Shown here piece after piece: positions 18,761 through 27,921 of a DNA stretch of 64,000 nucleotides. How positions within the stretch are numbered: the stretch's first letter is position 1; every line of letters starts with the position of its first letter. The translations under genes were made by a program, and so were the position numbers. Location of the stretch: assembly GCA_002726205.1 (NCBI GenBank), contig PBSL01000037.1, positions 18,092 through 82,091 of the forward strand, written 5' to 3'. The notes under the pieces are model-generated. The model made no database searches, had not been told where the DNA came from, and worked only from the letters and a program-made list of their open reading frames with translations. Source of the DNA: Planctomycetaceae bacterium (lineage in GTDB: Bacteria; Planctomycetota; Planctomycetia; Planctomycetales; Planctomycetaceae).

Positions 18761-20260
18761 ATGAACACCAGAAAACCCGATCGTCTCGAAGCCGCGCGAC
18801 TGGAGAAGTTGCACAGGATCGAGGAACTGGGACTGGATCCCTGGGGACAGCGCTTCGACGATCATATCCCCATCGACGAGGCCCGTCGGCGATGCCCGGC
18901 CGAGGCGGGCACCGACGGCGACGTGGTCCGCGTGGCCGGACGGATCATGCTGCGAAACAACCGTGGCAAATTGAAGTTCTACCACGTCCAGGACTGGACC
19001 GGACGGATCCAGTTGATGGTCTCACGGGGAGATCTTTCCGAGGAACAATGGGAACTGATCGGGGCACTGGACCTGGGCGACCTGGTCGGCATCGACGGCC
19101 GCCTGCGGGTGTCGCAGACCGGCGAAAAGACGATCTTCGCCGAGAAGATCACGATGCTCTGCAAGTCGCTGGCTCAACCACCGGAGAAATTTCACGGTGC
19201 CCGGGACACCGAGATGCTGCTCAGGCAGCGATCGATCGACCTGATCTACAACGAGGGCGTGCTCGCGAGGATGCTCAAGCGGACCCGCATCATCCACTCG
19301 ATCCGCCAGACGCTCTCCGGGCAGGGATTCGTCGAGGTCGAAACGCCCGTGTTGCACTCGGTCGCCGGTGGAGCGGCGGCCCGGCCGTTCATCACCGCGC
19401 ACAACACGCTGGGCATCGAGCTGTACATGCGGATTGCACTCGAGCTGCACCTGAAACGGCTGATGGTCGGGGGGGTCGAGCGGGTGTATGAAATCGGGCG
19501 GGTGTTTCGCAACGAGGGCATCGATGCGACGCACAATCCCGAGTTCACGATGATCGAGATCTACCAGGCCTACGGTGACTACCGATCGATGATGGACCTG
19601 ACCGAGCGGATCGTCGTCGAAGCGGCCGAGGCGCTGGGCGAGGGTCTGGTGCTGCCGTGGGGTGAGGAACGGATCGACTTCACCCCGCCCTGGCCGCGAC
19701 GCTGCTACGCCGAGCTGTTCGAAGAACATGCCGGCTGTCCGATGAACGACCCAGCCGCGGTGGCCGAGGTGGCCAAGCGACTCGGGATCGAGACCGACGG
19801 TGTCCACCCGGATGTCGTGATCAACGACGTCTTCGAAGCAACCGTCGAAGACGCGTTGGTGGGACCAATCTTCGTAACCGATTACCCGGCCAGCCTCTGT
19901 CCCCTGACCAAGCGAAAGGCCGATGATCCCAACGTCGCCGAGAGGTTCGAACTGTTCATCCAGGGCATGGAACTGGCCAACGCCTACACCGAACTCAACG
20001 ATCCACGCTTGCAGGAAGAACTCTTCCAGACCCAGTTGGACGGCCTCGATGAAGAAGACTCGATGGCCAAGACCGACAGCGACTTCCTGACCGCCCTGAA
20101 AGTCGGCATGCCGCCGGCTGGCGGGCTGGGGATCGGCATCGATCGCCTGGTCATGCTGCTGACGGACAGCCGCACGATCCGGGACGTGATCTTCTTCCCA
20201 CTACTCCGCCCCGAATCGGTCGGAGGTCCTCCGGCCGAAACCCCGGCTGGAACAAGCTGA
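18761..20260 (+). CDS. lysS: Lysyl-tRNA synthetase, class II
   Basis: A 499-residue class II synthetase of normal length. The N-terminal OB-fold anticodon-binding domain (about residues 45-150) contains [18 protein letters not shown]. The catalytic core has motif 2 ([29 protein letters not shown]) and motif 3 ([17 protein letters not shown]). [13 protein letters not shown] near the end is the usual LysS finish. It charges tRNA-Lys with lysine in the cytoplasm. The ABC permease gene begins 35 bases downstream, and a shared transcript is likely although the functions differ. Confidence 0.96.
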   Translation: MNTRKPDRLEAARLEKLHRIEELGLDPWGQRFDDHIPIDEARRRCPAEAGTDGDVVRVAGRIMLRNNRGKLKFYHVQDWTGRIQLMVSRGDLSEEQWELIGALDLGDLVGIDGRLRVSQTGEKTIFAEKITMLCKSLAQPPEKFHGARDTEMLLRQRSIDLIYNEGVLARMLKRTRIIHSIRQTLSGQGFVEVETPVLHSVAGGAAARPFITAHNTLGIELYMRIALELHLKRLMVGGVERVYEIGRVFRNEGIDATHNPEFTMIEIYQAYGDYRSMMDLTERIVVEAAEALGEGLVLPWGEERIDFTPPWPRRCYAELFEEHAGCPMNDPAAVAEVAKRLGIETDGVHPDVVINDVFEATVEDALVGPIFVTDYPASLCPLTKRKADDPNVAERFELFIQGMELANAYTELNDPRLQEELFQTQLDGLDEEDSMAKTDSDFLTALKVGMPPAGGLGIGIDRLVMLLTDSRTIRDVIFFPLLRPESVGGPPAETPAGTS

Positions 20261-20295
20261 CCGAACTCGCTGCTACGCCACGGCAAGGGACTGCC

Positions 20296-22098
20296 ATGTA
20301 CAAGATTCTGCTCTGCCTCCGCTACCTGCGAACACGCTGGATCGCGATGGCCAGCATCATCAGCGTGATGCTCGGCGTCGCCACGATGATTGTCGTCAAC
20401 AGCGTGATGGCCGGTTTTGCCACCGAGATGCGGGAACGGATCCACGGCATCCTTGCCGACGTCGTCCTGGAAACACACACCCTCGACGGCGATCCCGACG
20501 CGGCGGCACGGATGAGGGAAATCCAGGACGTGGCCGGCGAGTACATCGAGGCGATGACCGCGACAGTCGAGGTCTACGGAATGGTCAGTTTCAAGTACCG
20601 CGGTCAGGTGATCACCCGCCCGGTCACGCTGATCGGAATCGACCCGCAGACCAAGGCGGCCGTCAGCCCGCTGGTGACCAATCTCTCCTCCTTCACCAGC
20701 GGCCGACGATTGGGATTGAAATTCGGCCCCGAATCATCGAACTGCCAGGTTATCGCGGTCACGCCCGACAGTGCCGCGGCGATTGCAGGGCTGGAGAACG
20801 GCGACGTGATCACCGCCTGCAACGGTGACTCGGTCGAGTACACCCGCGACCTCTCCTCGCAGCTGAAGAACTCGATTCACCAACCAACCGTCTCGCTGGC
20901 CGTGCGGCGCGGCAAACGTTCCCTGGTCCTCAAAGTGAAAATCCCTCGTCCGTCGTGGGACCTGACCGCCGATGCACGAGCACACCGTCGCACCCTGATC
21001 GAACTCGAGCGGAGACGAATCGAGTGGAATCGTCCCCGCGAGATCCTCCCTGCCGGAGGAACCCCGCTGCCGCCACCCGGTTTCGACGCGGGCCCCTCCT
21101 CGGCACCGCCAACGGGCACGGCTGAACAGCTCACGCCGCCGTCCTCGCTGCCGGACGCCCCCGATCTCGACGCCCTCGATCCCCCCACGATCGCCGACGG
21201 TCACACGACCGAAGATCCAGCCGCCTCGCTGCCGGCCTGCGTCTACCTGGGATCGGGTCTGATCGAGTTCCCGATGGAGGACAAGGAAACCGGAGAGATC
21301 CGCATCGAGCGCATGGTCCTGGCCGGTGAGGACGTCCGGATCACGACGGTTTCAGCCGGTCGTCCCCCCGAACCCCGGCACTTCACGGCAACCGTCATCG
21401 ATGTCTTCAAGAGCGGGATGAGCGAGTACGACTCGAACCTTGTCTTCTGCAACCTCGAGGAACTTCAGCAACGCCGCGGCATGGTCGATCCCTCGACCGG
21501 CGATCGTGCCGTCACGTCGATCCAGATCAAGCTCAAGGACTTCAAGCACGCCGACACCGTCATCAAACGCCTGCGGGCCGCCTTTCCAGCCCACATCTAC
21601 TCGGTCCGCACCTGGCAGCAGAAACAGGGTCCACTGCTGGCAGCCGTCGAACTCGAGACCGGAATCCTCAACATCCTGCTGTTCCTGATCATCACCGTCG
21701 CCGGCTTCGGCATCCTGGCCATCTTCTACATGATCGTTGTCGAGAAGACCCGCGACATCGGGATCCTGAAGGCGCTGGGAGCAAGCTCGCGCGGGGTGAT
21801 GTCGATCTTCCTGGGCTACGGCATCGCCCTGGGCATCGTCGGCAGCGGCGTCGGCGTGCTGCTGGGGCTGGTCTTTGTCTGGTACATCAACGAGATCGAA
21901 TCGGGCATCACCTGGCTGCTGGGTCGGAAGGTCTTTGACGAAACGATCTACTACTTCCCGGAGATCCCCACGGCGGTCGATCCTTTCACGGTCGCCTGGA
22001 TTGCACTGGGCGCCGTGGGCATTGCCGTCCTGGCCAGCATCCTGCCGGCTCGCCGGGCGGCGAAGCTGCATCCCGTCGAGGCCTTGCGCCACGAATAA
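20296..22098 (+). CDS. LolC/E-type ABC permease with inserted PDZ domain
   Basis: A 600-residue FtsX-like permease. The N-terminal membrane helix (about 13-40, ending in the NSVMAGF segment typical of LolC/E) is followed by a long periplasmic region. Three further helices follow from about 455 (ILLFLIITVAGFGILAIFYMIVV; then KTRDIGILKALGASSRGVMSIFLGYG). The protein ends ILPARRAAKLHPVEALRHE, the coupling signature of this family. Residues 138-217 look like a PDZ domain (GLKFGP, VTPDSAAAIAGLENGDVI, DLSSQL), followed by a Pro-rich linker (251-300). Its ATPase is the next gene. It probably extracts lipoproteins or another envelope ligand; the PDZ is the unusual part. Confidence 0.85.
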   Translation: MYKILLCLRYLRTRWIAMASIISVMLGVATMIVVNSVMAGFATEMRERIHGILADVVLETHTLDGDPDAAARMREIQDVAGEYIEAMTATVEVYGMVSFKYRGQVITRPVTLIGIDPQTKAAVSPLVTNLSSFTSGRRLGLKFGPESSNCQVIAVTPDSAAAIAGLENGDVITACNGDSVEYTRDLSSQLKNSIHQPTVSLAVRRGKRSLVLKVKIPRPSWDLTADARAHRRTLIELERRRIEWNRPREILPAGGTPLPPPGFDAGPSSAPPTGTAEQLTPPSSLPDAPDLDALDPPTIADGHTTEDPAASLPACVYLGSGLIEFPMEDKETGEIRIERMVLAGEDVRITTVSAGRPPEPRHFTATVIDVFKSGMSEYDSNLVFCNLEELQQRRGMVDPSTGDRAVTSIQIKLKDFKHADTVIKRLRAAFPAHIYSVRTWQQKQGPLLAAVELETGILNILLFLIITVAGFGILAIFYMIVVEKTRDIGILKALGASSRGVMSIFLGYGIALGIVGSGVGVLLGLVFVWYINEIESGITWLLGRKVFDETIYYFPEIPTAVDPFTVAWIALGAVGIAVLASILPARRAAKLHPVEALRHE

Positions 22099-22117
22099 CC
22101 TCGAGAGGTCCCGAGAG

Positions 22118-22939
22118 ATGAGCACACCACTGGATGCCAGCCAGCAGCCGCGATCGATCGGCGCCACCGGCTCCGAGAATTCCATCTCGATGATCCCGGA
22201 ACCGCCGGCGGTCACGGCTCCGGTGGAGCCGGAAGCGGCCCGCCTGGAATGCGTGGCGTTGGAAAAGGCCTTCCGCAAAGGAGACCACGTCATCCCGGTC
22301 CTGCGGGGTGTCGATATCGACGTGGCCCCCGGCGAATTCCTGTCGATCGTCGGCCAATCCGGTTCGGGCAAGAGTACCCTGTTGCACGTGATGGGGCTGT
22401 TGGACGTGCCAAGCGTCGGTGAGGTGCACTGTGATGGACGGCGGATCGACAACCTGCCCGAGAGTCAACGGGACCGGTTGCGCAACCGTGAGTTCGGGTT
22501 CATCTTCCAGTCCTACCACCTGCTTCCGGAACTGACATTGCTGGAGAATGTCGTCTCGCCGCTGTCGATCCGCTACTCGACCCTGGCCTGGTGGCAACAC
22601 CGTCACCAGATCCGCGACCAGGCAGCCGAAATCGTCGAAAAAGTCGGACTCGGCCATCGCCTCAAGCATCGGCCGGCCGAGTTGTCGGGCGGAGAAATGC
22701 AACGGACGGCTATCGCACGGGCGTTGATCGGCCAGCCGCGGGTGCTGTTGGCTGACGAGCCCACGGGGAATCTCGACTCGAACACCGGCCAGGAGATCAT
22801 GTCGCTTTTGGCCAGCTTGAACGAGTTCGAGGGGCTGACTATCATCATGGTCACCCACGATGAACGGATCGCCTGCCGGGCTCACCGCACGGTGCGGCTG
22901 GGCGAGGGAAGGATCGAGATGGTGGGCCGGGCCGCCTAG
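22118..22939 (+). CDS. ABC transporter ATPase, LolD-type
   Basis: A 273-residue ATPase with Walker A VGQSGSGKST, Q-loop IFQSYHLLPELTLLENV, signature LSGGEMQRTAIARAL and Walker B VLLADEPTGNLDS, then VTHDE. The HLLPELTLLENV pattern is typical of LolD/MacB-class importers or mechanotransmission ATPases. An extra 40-residue Pro/Ala-rich N-terminus precedes the domain. The ATG at 22118 lies 19 bases after the permease gene stop with GAGAG just upstream. It energises the neighbouring PDZ-containing permease, presumably as an ATPase dimer with two copies of that permease. Confidence 0.9.
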   Translation: MSTPLDASQQPRSIGATGSENSISMIPEPPAVTAPVEPEAARLECVALEKAFRKGDHVIPVLRGVDIDVAPGEFLSIVGQSGSGKSTLLHVMGLLDVPSVGEVHCDGRRIDNLPESQRDRLRNREFGFIFQSYHLLPELTLLENVVSPLSIRYSTLAWWQHRHQIRDQAAEIVEKVGLGHRLKHRPAELSGGEMQRTAIARALIGQPRVLLADEPTGNLDSNTGQEIMSLLASLNEFEGLTIIMVTHDERIACRAHRTVRLGEGRIEMVGRAA

Positions 22940-23031
22940 GACGGGCAGCCGGGAGATTCGGTGACAGGACACACAGGCGGGTTCTGTCGTGTTTCACCGC
23001 CCCAGAACTACGATCAGGTCCGTCCAGAACG

Positions 23032-23892
23032 ATGTCCAAGAGTGTCTACATCAACGGATCGCTCGTTCCCGCGGCCGAAGCGACCGTCAGCGTTTTTGAT
23101 CACGGCCTGCTCTACGGCGACGGCGTGTTCGAAGGCATCCGTGTCTACGACGGCAACGTGTTCCTGCTCCAGGACCACGTCAACCGGTTGTACGAAAGCG
23201 CCCAGGCAATTCGACTGTCGATCCCGATCACCAACGACCAGATGGTCGCGGCGGTCAACGACACGGTGACAGCCAATCAGATCAGCGACGGCTATGTCCG
23301 CCTGGTGGTCACCCGCGGAGCCGGCACACTGGGACTCGACATCCGCAAGACCAGCGACCCGGTCGTGATCATCATCGCCGACACGATCACGCTGTATCCG
23401 CCCGAGATCTACGAGAACGGCATGCCACTGGTCACGGCCAGCACGATTCGCAATCACCCGGGAGCACTCAATCCCAGGATCAAGTCGCTGAACTACCTCA
23501 ACAACATCCTCGCCAAGATCGAGGGGACCGACGCCGGCTGTGTCGAGGCCTTGATGCTCAACCACAAGGGCGAGGTGGCCGAGTGCACCGGCGACAACGT
23601 GTTCATCATCAAGAACGGCCTGATCCGGACACCACCGACTGACGCCGGGATCCTCGAAGGCATCACCCGCAACACGGTCATCGGCCTGGCCCGCGAAGCC
23701 GGGCACGACGTGCGAGAGACAGCGCTGGTACGCCACGACATCTACACGTCCGACGAGTGTTTCCTGACCGGCACGGCCGCCGAGGTGATTGCTGTCGTCA
23801 GTCTCGACGGCCGCCAGATCGGCAGTGGCGTCCCCGGCCCGATCACACAGGACCTCCGCGACCGCTTCCAGTTGCTGACGCGAGGCGACTGA
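23032..23892 (+). CDS. ilvE: Branched-chain amino acid aminotransferase
   Basis: A 286-residue fold-type IV PLP enzyme. It has the opening VFDHGLLYGDGVFEGIRVYDG, the lysine segment IKSLNYLNNILAKIE and VAECTGDNVFIIKNG, plus the SDECFLTGTAAEV motif. It transfers amino groups between Leu/Ile/Val and 2-oxoglutarate. D-amino acid transaminase and aminodeoxychorismate lyase share the fold. The length and the SLNYLNN pattern favour IlvE, though fold-IV assignments are sometimes wrong. It lies 92 bases after the ABC ATPase gene. Confidence 0.85.
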   Translation: MSKSVYINGSLVPAAEATVSVFDHGLLYGDGVFEGIRVYDGNVFLLQDHVNRLYESAQAIRLSIPITNDQMVAAVNDTVTANQISDGYVRLVVTRGAGTLGLDIRKTSDPVVIIIADTITLYPPEIYENGMPLVTASTIRNHPGALNPRIKSLNYLNNILAKIEGTDAGCVEALMLNHKGEVAECTGDNVFIIKNGLIRTPPTDAGILEGITRNTVIGLAREAGHDVRETALVRHDIYTSDECFLTGTAAEVIAVVSLDGRQIGSGVPGPITQDLRDRFQLLTRGD

Positions 23893-23981
23893 GCCGGGAC
23901 GACATCCCGCGTTCCGGTAATCCGCCTCGCCTGATATCCTTGATGAAAAGAGAAGCTCCTGGCCCTCGGAGATCGACCACG

Positions 23982-24725
23982 ATGCCTCGTGCGGTGTTGG
24001 TTGTCCTGGCTGCCGTGACCGCCGTCGGCGTATTGACCGCCGCCGACGCCACAGACACGCGATCGGCCTCGCAGAAGGCACTGAAGCGGTTCAACCCGCT
24101 GATCGGGAAATGGCGAGGGGTTGGCCAACCACGTCGTGGATCGGCCACGGGTGCCTGGAGCGAAAAATCCGAGTGGACCTGGGAATTCGACAAGAAAAAG
24201 AACTCTGTCGCAGTTCGCTACAAGTCGACCGGGACAAAGTTGCTGGCCGACGGGATTTTCGGCTACGACCCAGGCACCAGGCGATTCACGTTGCAGGCCA
24301 CCTTCGCCGACAAGACACGTCGTCGCTACACCGGTCGGGCTGACGCCACCGGCACGTTGATCCTGGAGTCAACACCCGACAAGAAAAACCAGGTCTACCG
24401 GCTGACGATTCGCCAACTCAATTCCAAGAGAACCCTGGTGTTGCATGAACGGCGGCGGACCAAGAGCACGTTCTACACCCGGGTGGCCGGCATCGGGTAC
24501 ACGCGGTCCGGAACACGGCTGGCCGCGGCCAACACCGGCCCGCTGTGCATCGTCACCGAAGGCCGGGGAACGAGCAAGGTGAGCTACAAGGGCAAGACCT
24601 ACTGGGTCTGTTGCAGTGGCTGCCGCGACGCGTTTCTCGAGGATCCGGAAGGAATCCTGGCCGAGGCGAAAAAACGCGAGGTCCAACGAAAGCGGAAGAA
24701 GGCCAAGACGAACGGCTCGTCTTGA
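23982..24725 (+). CDS. Exported DUF1579-like protein with C-terminal YHS domain
   Basis: A 247-residue protein. The signal peptide is MPRAVLVVLAAVTAVGVLTAADA. Residues 35-170 form a beta-rich region that resembles lipocalin-like DUF1579 proteins (FNPLIGKWRGVG near 37-48 is the typical opening). Residues 187-225 are a YHS/TRASH-like metal-binding module: C189, then YKGKTYWVCCSGCRDAF with C210, C211 and C214. YHS modules bind Cu, Zn or haem-related ligands in sensors and copper ATPases. The last 20 residues are very basic. An upstream in-frame ATG at 23943 would add 13 residues but spoil the signal peptide. The function is unknown. Confidence 0.7.
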   Translation: MPRAVLVVLAAVTAVGVLTAADATDTRSASQKALKRFNPLIGKWRGVGQPRRGSATGAWSEKSEWTWEFDKKKNSVAVRYKSTGTKLLADGIFGYDPGTRRFTLQATFADKTRRRYTGRADATGTLILESTPDKKNQVYRLTIRQLNSKRTLVLHERRRTKSTFYTRVAGIGYTRSGTRLAAANTGPLCIVTEGRGTSKVSYKGKTYWVCCSGCRDAFLEDPEGILAEAKKREVQRKRKKAKTNGSS

Positions 24726-24775
24726 CCCTTCCGGGAACCGGTCCTACATTACCGCCCCCGCTTCCTCACCAGCGA

Positions 24776-25951
24776 ATGGACTCGCCCGTGGACGCCAACT
24801 CTCCCCCGGTCCCGTTTATCGACCTCGCCGCCCAACACGGTCCGATCGCCGACAAGCTGATCGCCGCAACCACCAGGATCCTCGACAGCGGGCAGTTCGT
24901 TCTCGGCCAGGAGGTCGCCGACTTCGAATCGGAAATCGCCGCCTACTGCGATGCCGCGTTCGCCGTCGGTTGTGCCTCGGGCACCGATGCTCTGATCCTG
25001 TCGTTGATGGCCCTGGAAATCGGCCCCGGCGACGAAGTGATCACCAGCCCCTTCACCTTTTTCGCCACCGCCGGGGCAATTCACCGCACGGGAGCCACAC
25101 CGGTATTTGTTGATATCGAACCGGGCGGATTCAACATCGACGCCGACGCCGTCGCCGACGCGATCACACCCAACACCCGTGCCATCATTCCCGTGCACCT
25201 GTTCGGCCAAACTGCCGATATGGACGTCCTCTGGCGAACGGCTGTCGCCCACGACATCCCGATCATCGAAGATGCGTGCCAGGCGATCGGAGCCACCTTC
25301 CAGGGACGCCGGACGGGCGTCCTGGGGAAAATGGGGTGTTTCAGCTTCTTCCCGACCAAGAACCTGGGAGGCGCCGGCGATGGCGGGATCATCACGCTCG
25401 ATGATGAGAAACTCGCCCAGCACCTCAGGCAACTGCGGATGCACGGCGACACGGGCGGTTACCACCACGTTACCGTCGGACTCAACAGCCGCCTCGATGC
25501 CCTCCAGGCAGCCTTCCTGCGAATCAAGCTCGTGGAACTCGAGGATTGGACCCGGCAGCGAATCGCCGCTGCCACGGACTACGACCGGTTGTTGTCCGAG
25601 CATGGCCTTTCCGACCGGATCACCTCACCGGTGACCTTCGACAACCGTCGACACGTCTTCAACCAGTACACGATTCGCGTCGCCGCCACTGATCGCGATC
25701 GTATCGTCACCTCGCTCCGTGATGACGGAATCGGCTGCGCCGTCTACTACCCACTGCCCCTGCATCGCCAGCCCTGCTTCCACTCACTGGGCTATCCTCA
25801 AGGCAGTCTGCCGGAATCCGAGGCGGCTGCGGCCGAGGTGATCTCGCTGCCGATCGCTCCGGGCCTGGATAGCGTCGCCCGGGAACGCGTGATCGATCGT
25901 CTTGCCGCCGCCTGCGGCGGGGCCGCCTGCAAGCAACGACGGGCTGCCTGA
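24776..25951 (+). CDS. DegT/DnrJ/EryC1/StrS aminotransferase
   Basis: A 391-residue PLP-dependent sugar aminotransferase. The conserved PFIDLAAQ start, GCASGTDALILSL, EVITSPFTFFATAGAI, EDACQAIGA and the lysine segment FSFFPTKNLGGAGDGG are all present, as is NSRLDALQAAFL. The family converts keto-sugar nucleotides to amino sugars for polysaccharides or glycoproteins. No sugar-nucleotide dehydratase is nearby, so the substrate is unknown, but a UDP-sugar dehydrogenase lies at 48211. The start is an ATG at 24776 with no clear Shine-Dalgarno. The upstream YHS gene ends 50 bases earlier. Confidence 0.88.
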   Translation: MDSPVDANSPPVPFIDLAAQHGPIADKLIAATTRILDSGQFVLGQEVADFESEIAAYCDAAFAVGCASGTDALILSLMALEIGPGDEVITSPFTFFATAGAIHRTGATPVFVDIEPGGFNIDADAVADAITPNTRAIIPVHLFGQTADMDVLWRTAVAHDIPIIEDACQAIGATFQGRRTGVLGKMGCFSFFPTKNLGGAGDGGIITLDDEKLAQHLRQLRMHGDTGGYHHVTVGLNSRLDALQAAFLRIKLVELEDWTRQRIAAATDYDRLLSEHGLSDRITSPVTFDNRRHVFNQYTIRVAATDRDRIVTSLRDDGIGCAVYYPLPLHRQPCFHSLGYPQGSLPESEAAAAEVISLPIAPGLDSVARERVIDRLAAACGGAACKQRRAA

Positions 25952-26111
25952 GCGACTGTAACGGTCGCAACGACAGGGCAGTTTCGCCATCTTGCCCAAC
26001 CGGAGGTTCGTCACGGAATCGAAGGGCGGCAACTGCCTTGGCCATCCGCGGAGACTCGCAGCGGGCAGTAGACTTCAAGTGGACAAACACCCGGGCCGAA
26101 GGTCTCTAGCA

Positions 26112-27812
26112 ATGCGATGTTCTCCGATCCCACGTTTGATCATTCTGGCCGCCTCGATCGCGATCGGTGTCAACCTGGCACACGCCGAACCACCGAGCTC
26201 AACACAAACCGTTGACCAGAAAACCGCTGACCAGAAAACCGTCGAGCAGAAGGCCGTCGATGCGGCCACGGCGGCGAAGGCCGCGGCGGACGCCGCCGAG
26301 GCCAAGCGACTGGCCGAGATCGAAAAGGACCGCAGGGCCACGGCCGTCGCGCTGAACTATTGCCGCGCGTCCTTTCATCGCATCCGTAAGAATCCGTCAA
26401 AGACGGTGATGCTCGAAGAGCAGAGCAAGATCCTCAACAATCTCAACCTCAGCGGCATCGCCGACCAGGAGATCATCAAGCTGTACTCGGCAGTCCTGGA
26501 CGAAATCCACCAGGTGGAAATTGCCGAGAAAGAGCGAGTGGCGCTGGAATCACGGCACAAGAGAGAATTCCAACGGCGGCTCTTTACCAACGCGATGATG
26601 CTGGGAACCGAACTTGCCACGGCGCAGTTCGTGGGAGCGGTCCGAACCGGAGCCAACAGCTGGTGGGACTACCGGGCTTCGGAGGACCAGCGGGATGGGG
26701 CGATCTGGAAAGTCGAAAAGGGTCGGCTGACGACCGTCGTCAGCAAGTCGTCGATCTTCCTGGACACTTTCTGGCGGATGGCGAAGAAGAAGAACATTCC
26801 CGACGAGTGGCTGATCCGCGGCAGCGACCTCGACCGGCTGCAACTGGCGATGCAGATCCGTGATCCCAAGCGACGGCTGCGGGTGCTGCGACGAATGCAA
26901 CGGTTCATGATCTACTACCCGCCCTACTGGTACTACATCGCACGGACTCAACAACAAATGGGTCAGTTGTTCGCGGCGTTGAAAACCTACGAACGGCTCG
27001 GCGAGGTGGCACGCGGGCACTTCCGCAACGACGACATGCTGGCCGCGGGCCTGGCCAACCAGTCCCTGATCCAGGCGCATCTCTCCCAGCCGGGAGCCCA
27101 CGTGACCGCCCTGAAGGCCCTGGACTTCTCTTCGTCCTGCTGGCAGGCCAACCTGCTCTGCGCCAGCGTGCTCGCCGACAGCGGGCAGACGGTTCAGGCC
27201 GAGGACGCCATCCTGGCCAATCTCGACACCGACCTCGAACGCTCCCGCAGCCTCGTCCACCTGCTCTCGTTGTACTACCGGTCCGGGGACACCGAAAAAC
27301 TCACCCAGCGGCTCAGTGATCCGCGGGTCTGCAAGGACGTCCCGGTGCCGGTACTCTTGAGGTGTGCTTCGCGTTTGGACGCCGCCAAGGTTCCGGCCGC
27401 CCTGAACCGTCAGCTGGCAGGTTCACTGGTCGTGATGCCTCATCGCCAGTTCGGTCCCGACGACATCGTGGTCGTCGCCGGCAGCGGCTGGCAACTCGGC
27501 CAGGCCCGACTGACTCTCAACCTCAACGGTCGCACCGTGAAGATCCGGCCCCGCCTGTCCCGCCACAAGGGCCAACTCGTGGCCCGCTTCTCCCGTGTCG
27601 GGGAATTCGGCAACCCGCTCTCGGGCAATCGGACCCCGCCGAAAGCCACGCTGATCCTGGACTATCCCGACACGCCCAAGGTCCGACTGGCCCTGGGAGA
27701 CAAGCGTCCAAACGTCGTGGCGGCCAAGCCGGCAGCCGATGACGGGCTCCGGATCACCGCGATCCAGTTCGACAAGATGCACCTCTCGCTGATTGCAGTC
27801 GCCGGGCGCTAG
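26112..27812 (+). CDS. Exported helical-repeat protein, unknown
   Basis: A 566-residue protein with a signal peptide (to about residue 25). A low-complexity acidic/basic segment with three 15-base repeats follows (residues 34-48), then an Ala/Lys-rich coiled-coil-like stretch. Residues 150-420 look alpha-helical with TPR-like rhythm (IARTQQQMGQLFAALKTYERLGEVARGHF; ANLLCASVLADSGQTVQAEDAIL). The last 120 residues become beta-rich (DIVVVAGSGWQLGQARLTLNLNGRTVKI). I do not recognise a named family. The ATG at 26112 is chosen because it starts the signal peptide. The protein is likely periplasmic and may act in binding or assembly. Confidence 0.6.
   Translation: MRCSPIPRLIILAASIAIGVNLAHAEPPSSTQTVDQKTADQKTVEQKAVDAATAAKAAADAAEAKRLAEIEKDRRATAVALNYCRASFHRIRKNPSKTVMLEEQSKILNNLNLSGIADQEIIKLYSAVLDEIHQVEIAEKERVALESRHKREFQRRLFTNAMMLGTELATAQFVGAVRTGANSWWDYRASEDQRDGAIWKVEKGRLTTVVSKSSIFLDTFWRMAKKKNIPDEWLIRGSDLDRLQLAMQIRDPKRRLRVLRRMQRFMIYYPPYWYYIARTQQQMGQLFAALKTYERLGEVARGHFRNDDMLAAGLANQSLIQAHLSQPGAHVTALKALDFSSSCWQANLLCASVLADSGQTVQAEDAILANLDTDLERSRSLVHLLSLYYRSGDTEKLTQRLSDPRVCKDVPVPVLLRCASRLDAAKVPAALNRQLAGSLVVMPHRQFGPDDIVVVAGSGWQLGQARLTLNLNGRTVKIRPRLSRHKGQLVARFSRVGEFGNPLSGNRTPPKATLILDYPDTPKVRLALGDKRPNVVAAKPAADDGLRITAIQFDKMHLSLIAVAGR
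26211..26255 (+). repeat. Three 15-bp in-frame tandem repeats
   Basis: Units at 26211-26225, 26226-26240 and 26241-26255 encode VDQKT, ADQKT and VEQKA just after the signal peptide of the helical-repeat protein. The first two differ by only two bases, and the third is more diverged. This is a short coding repeat likely to vary in copy number between strains. Confidence 0.7.
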
Positions 27813-27921
27813 GCCGTCAGCCCTGTCGGAACCGATCCGGGTTCTTCATTGATTCCTCCCCCGACGTCAACGAGAGTGAGAGCACACTCCGCGCGGCTCC
27901 CGACCCCCGACTCCATCTGCG

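Noticed and set aside
17233..18768. Minus-strand frame opposite the class III aminotransferase
   Set aside because: The plus-strand aminotransferase has all its PLP motifs; the opposite frame is a codon-bias artefact.
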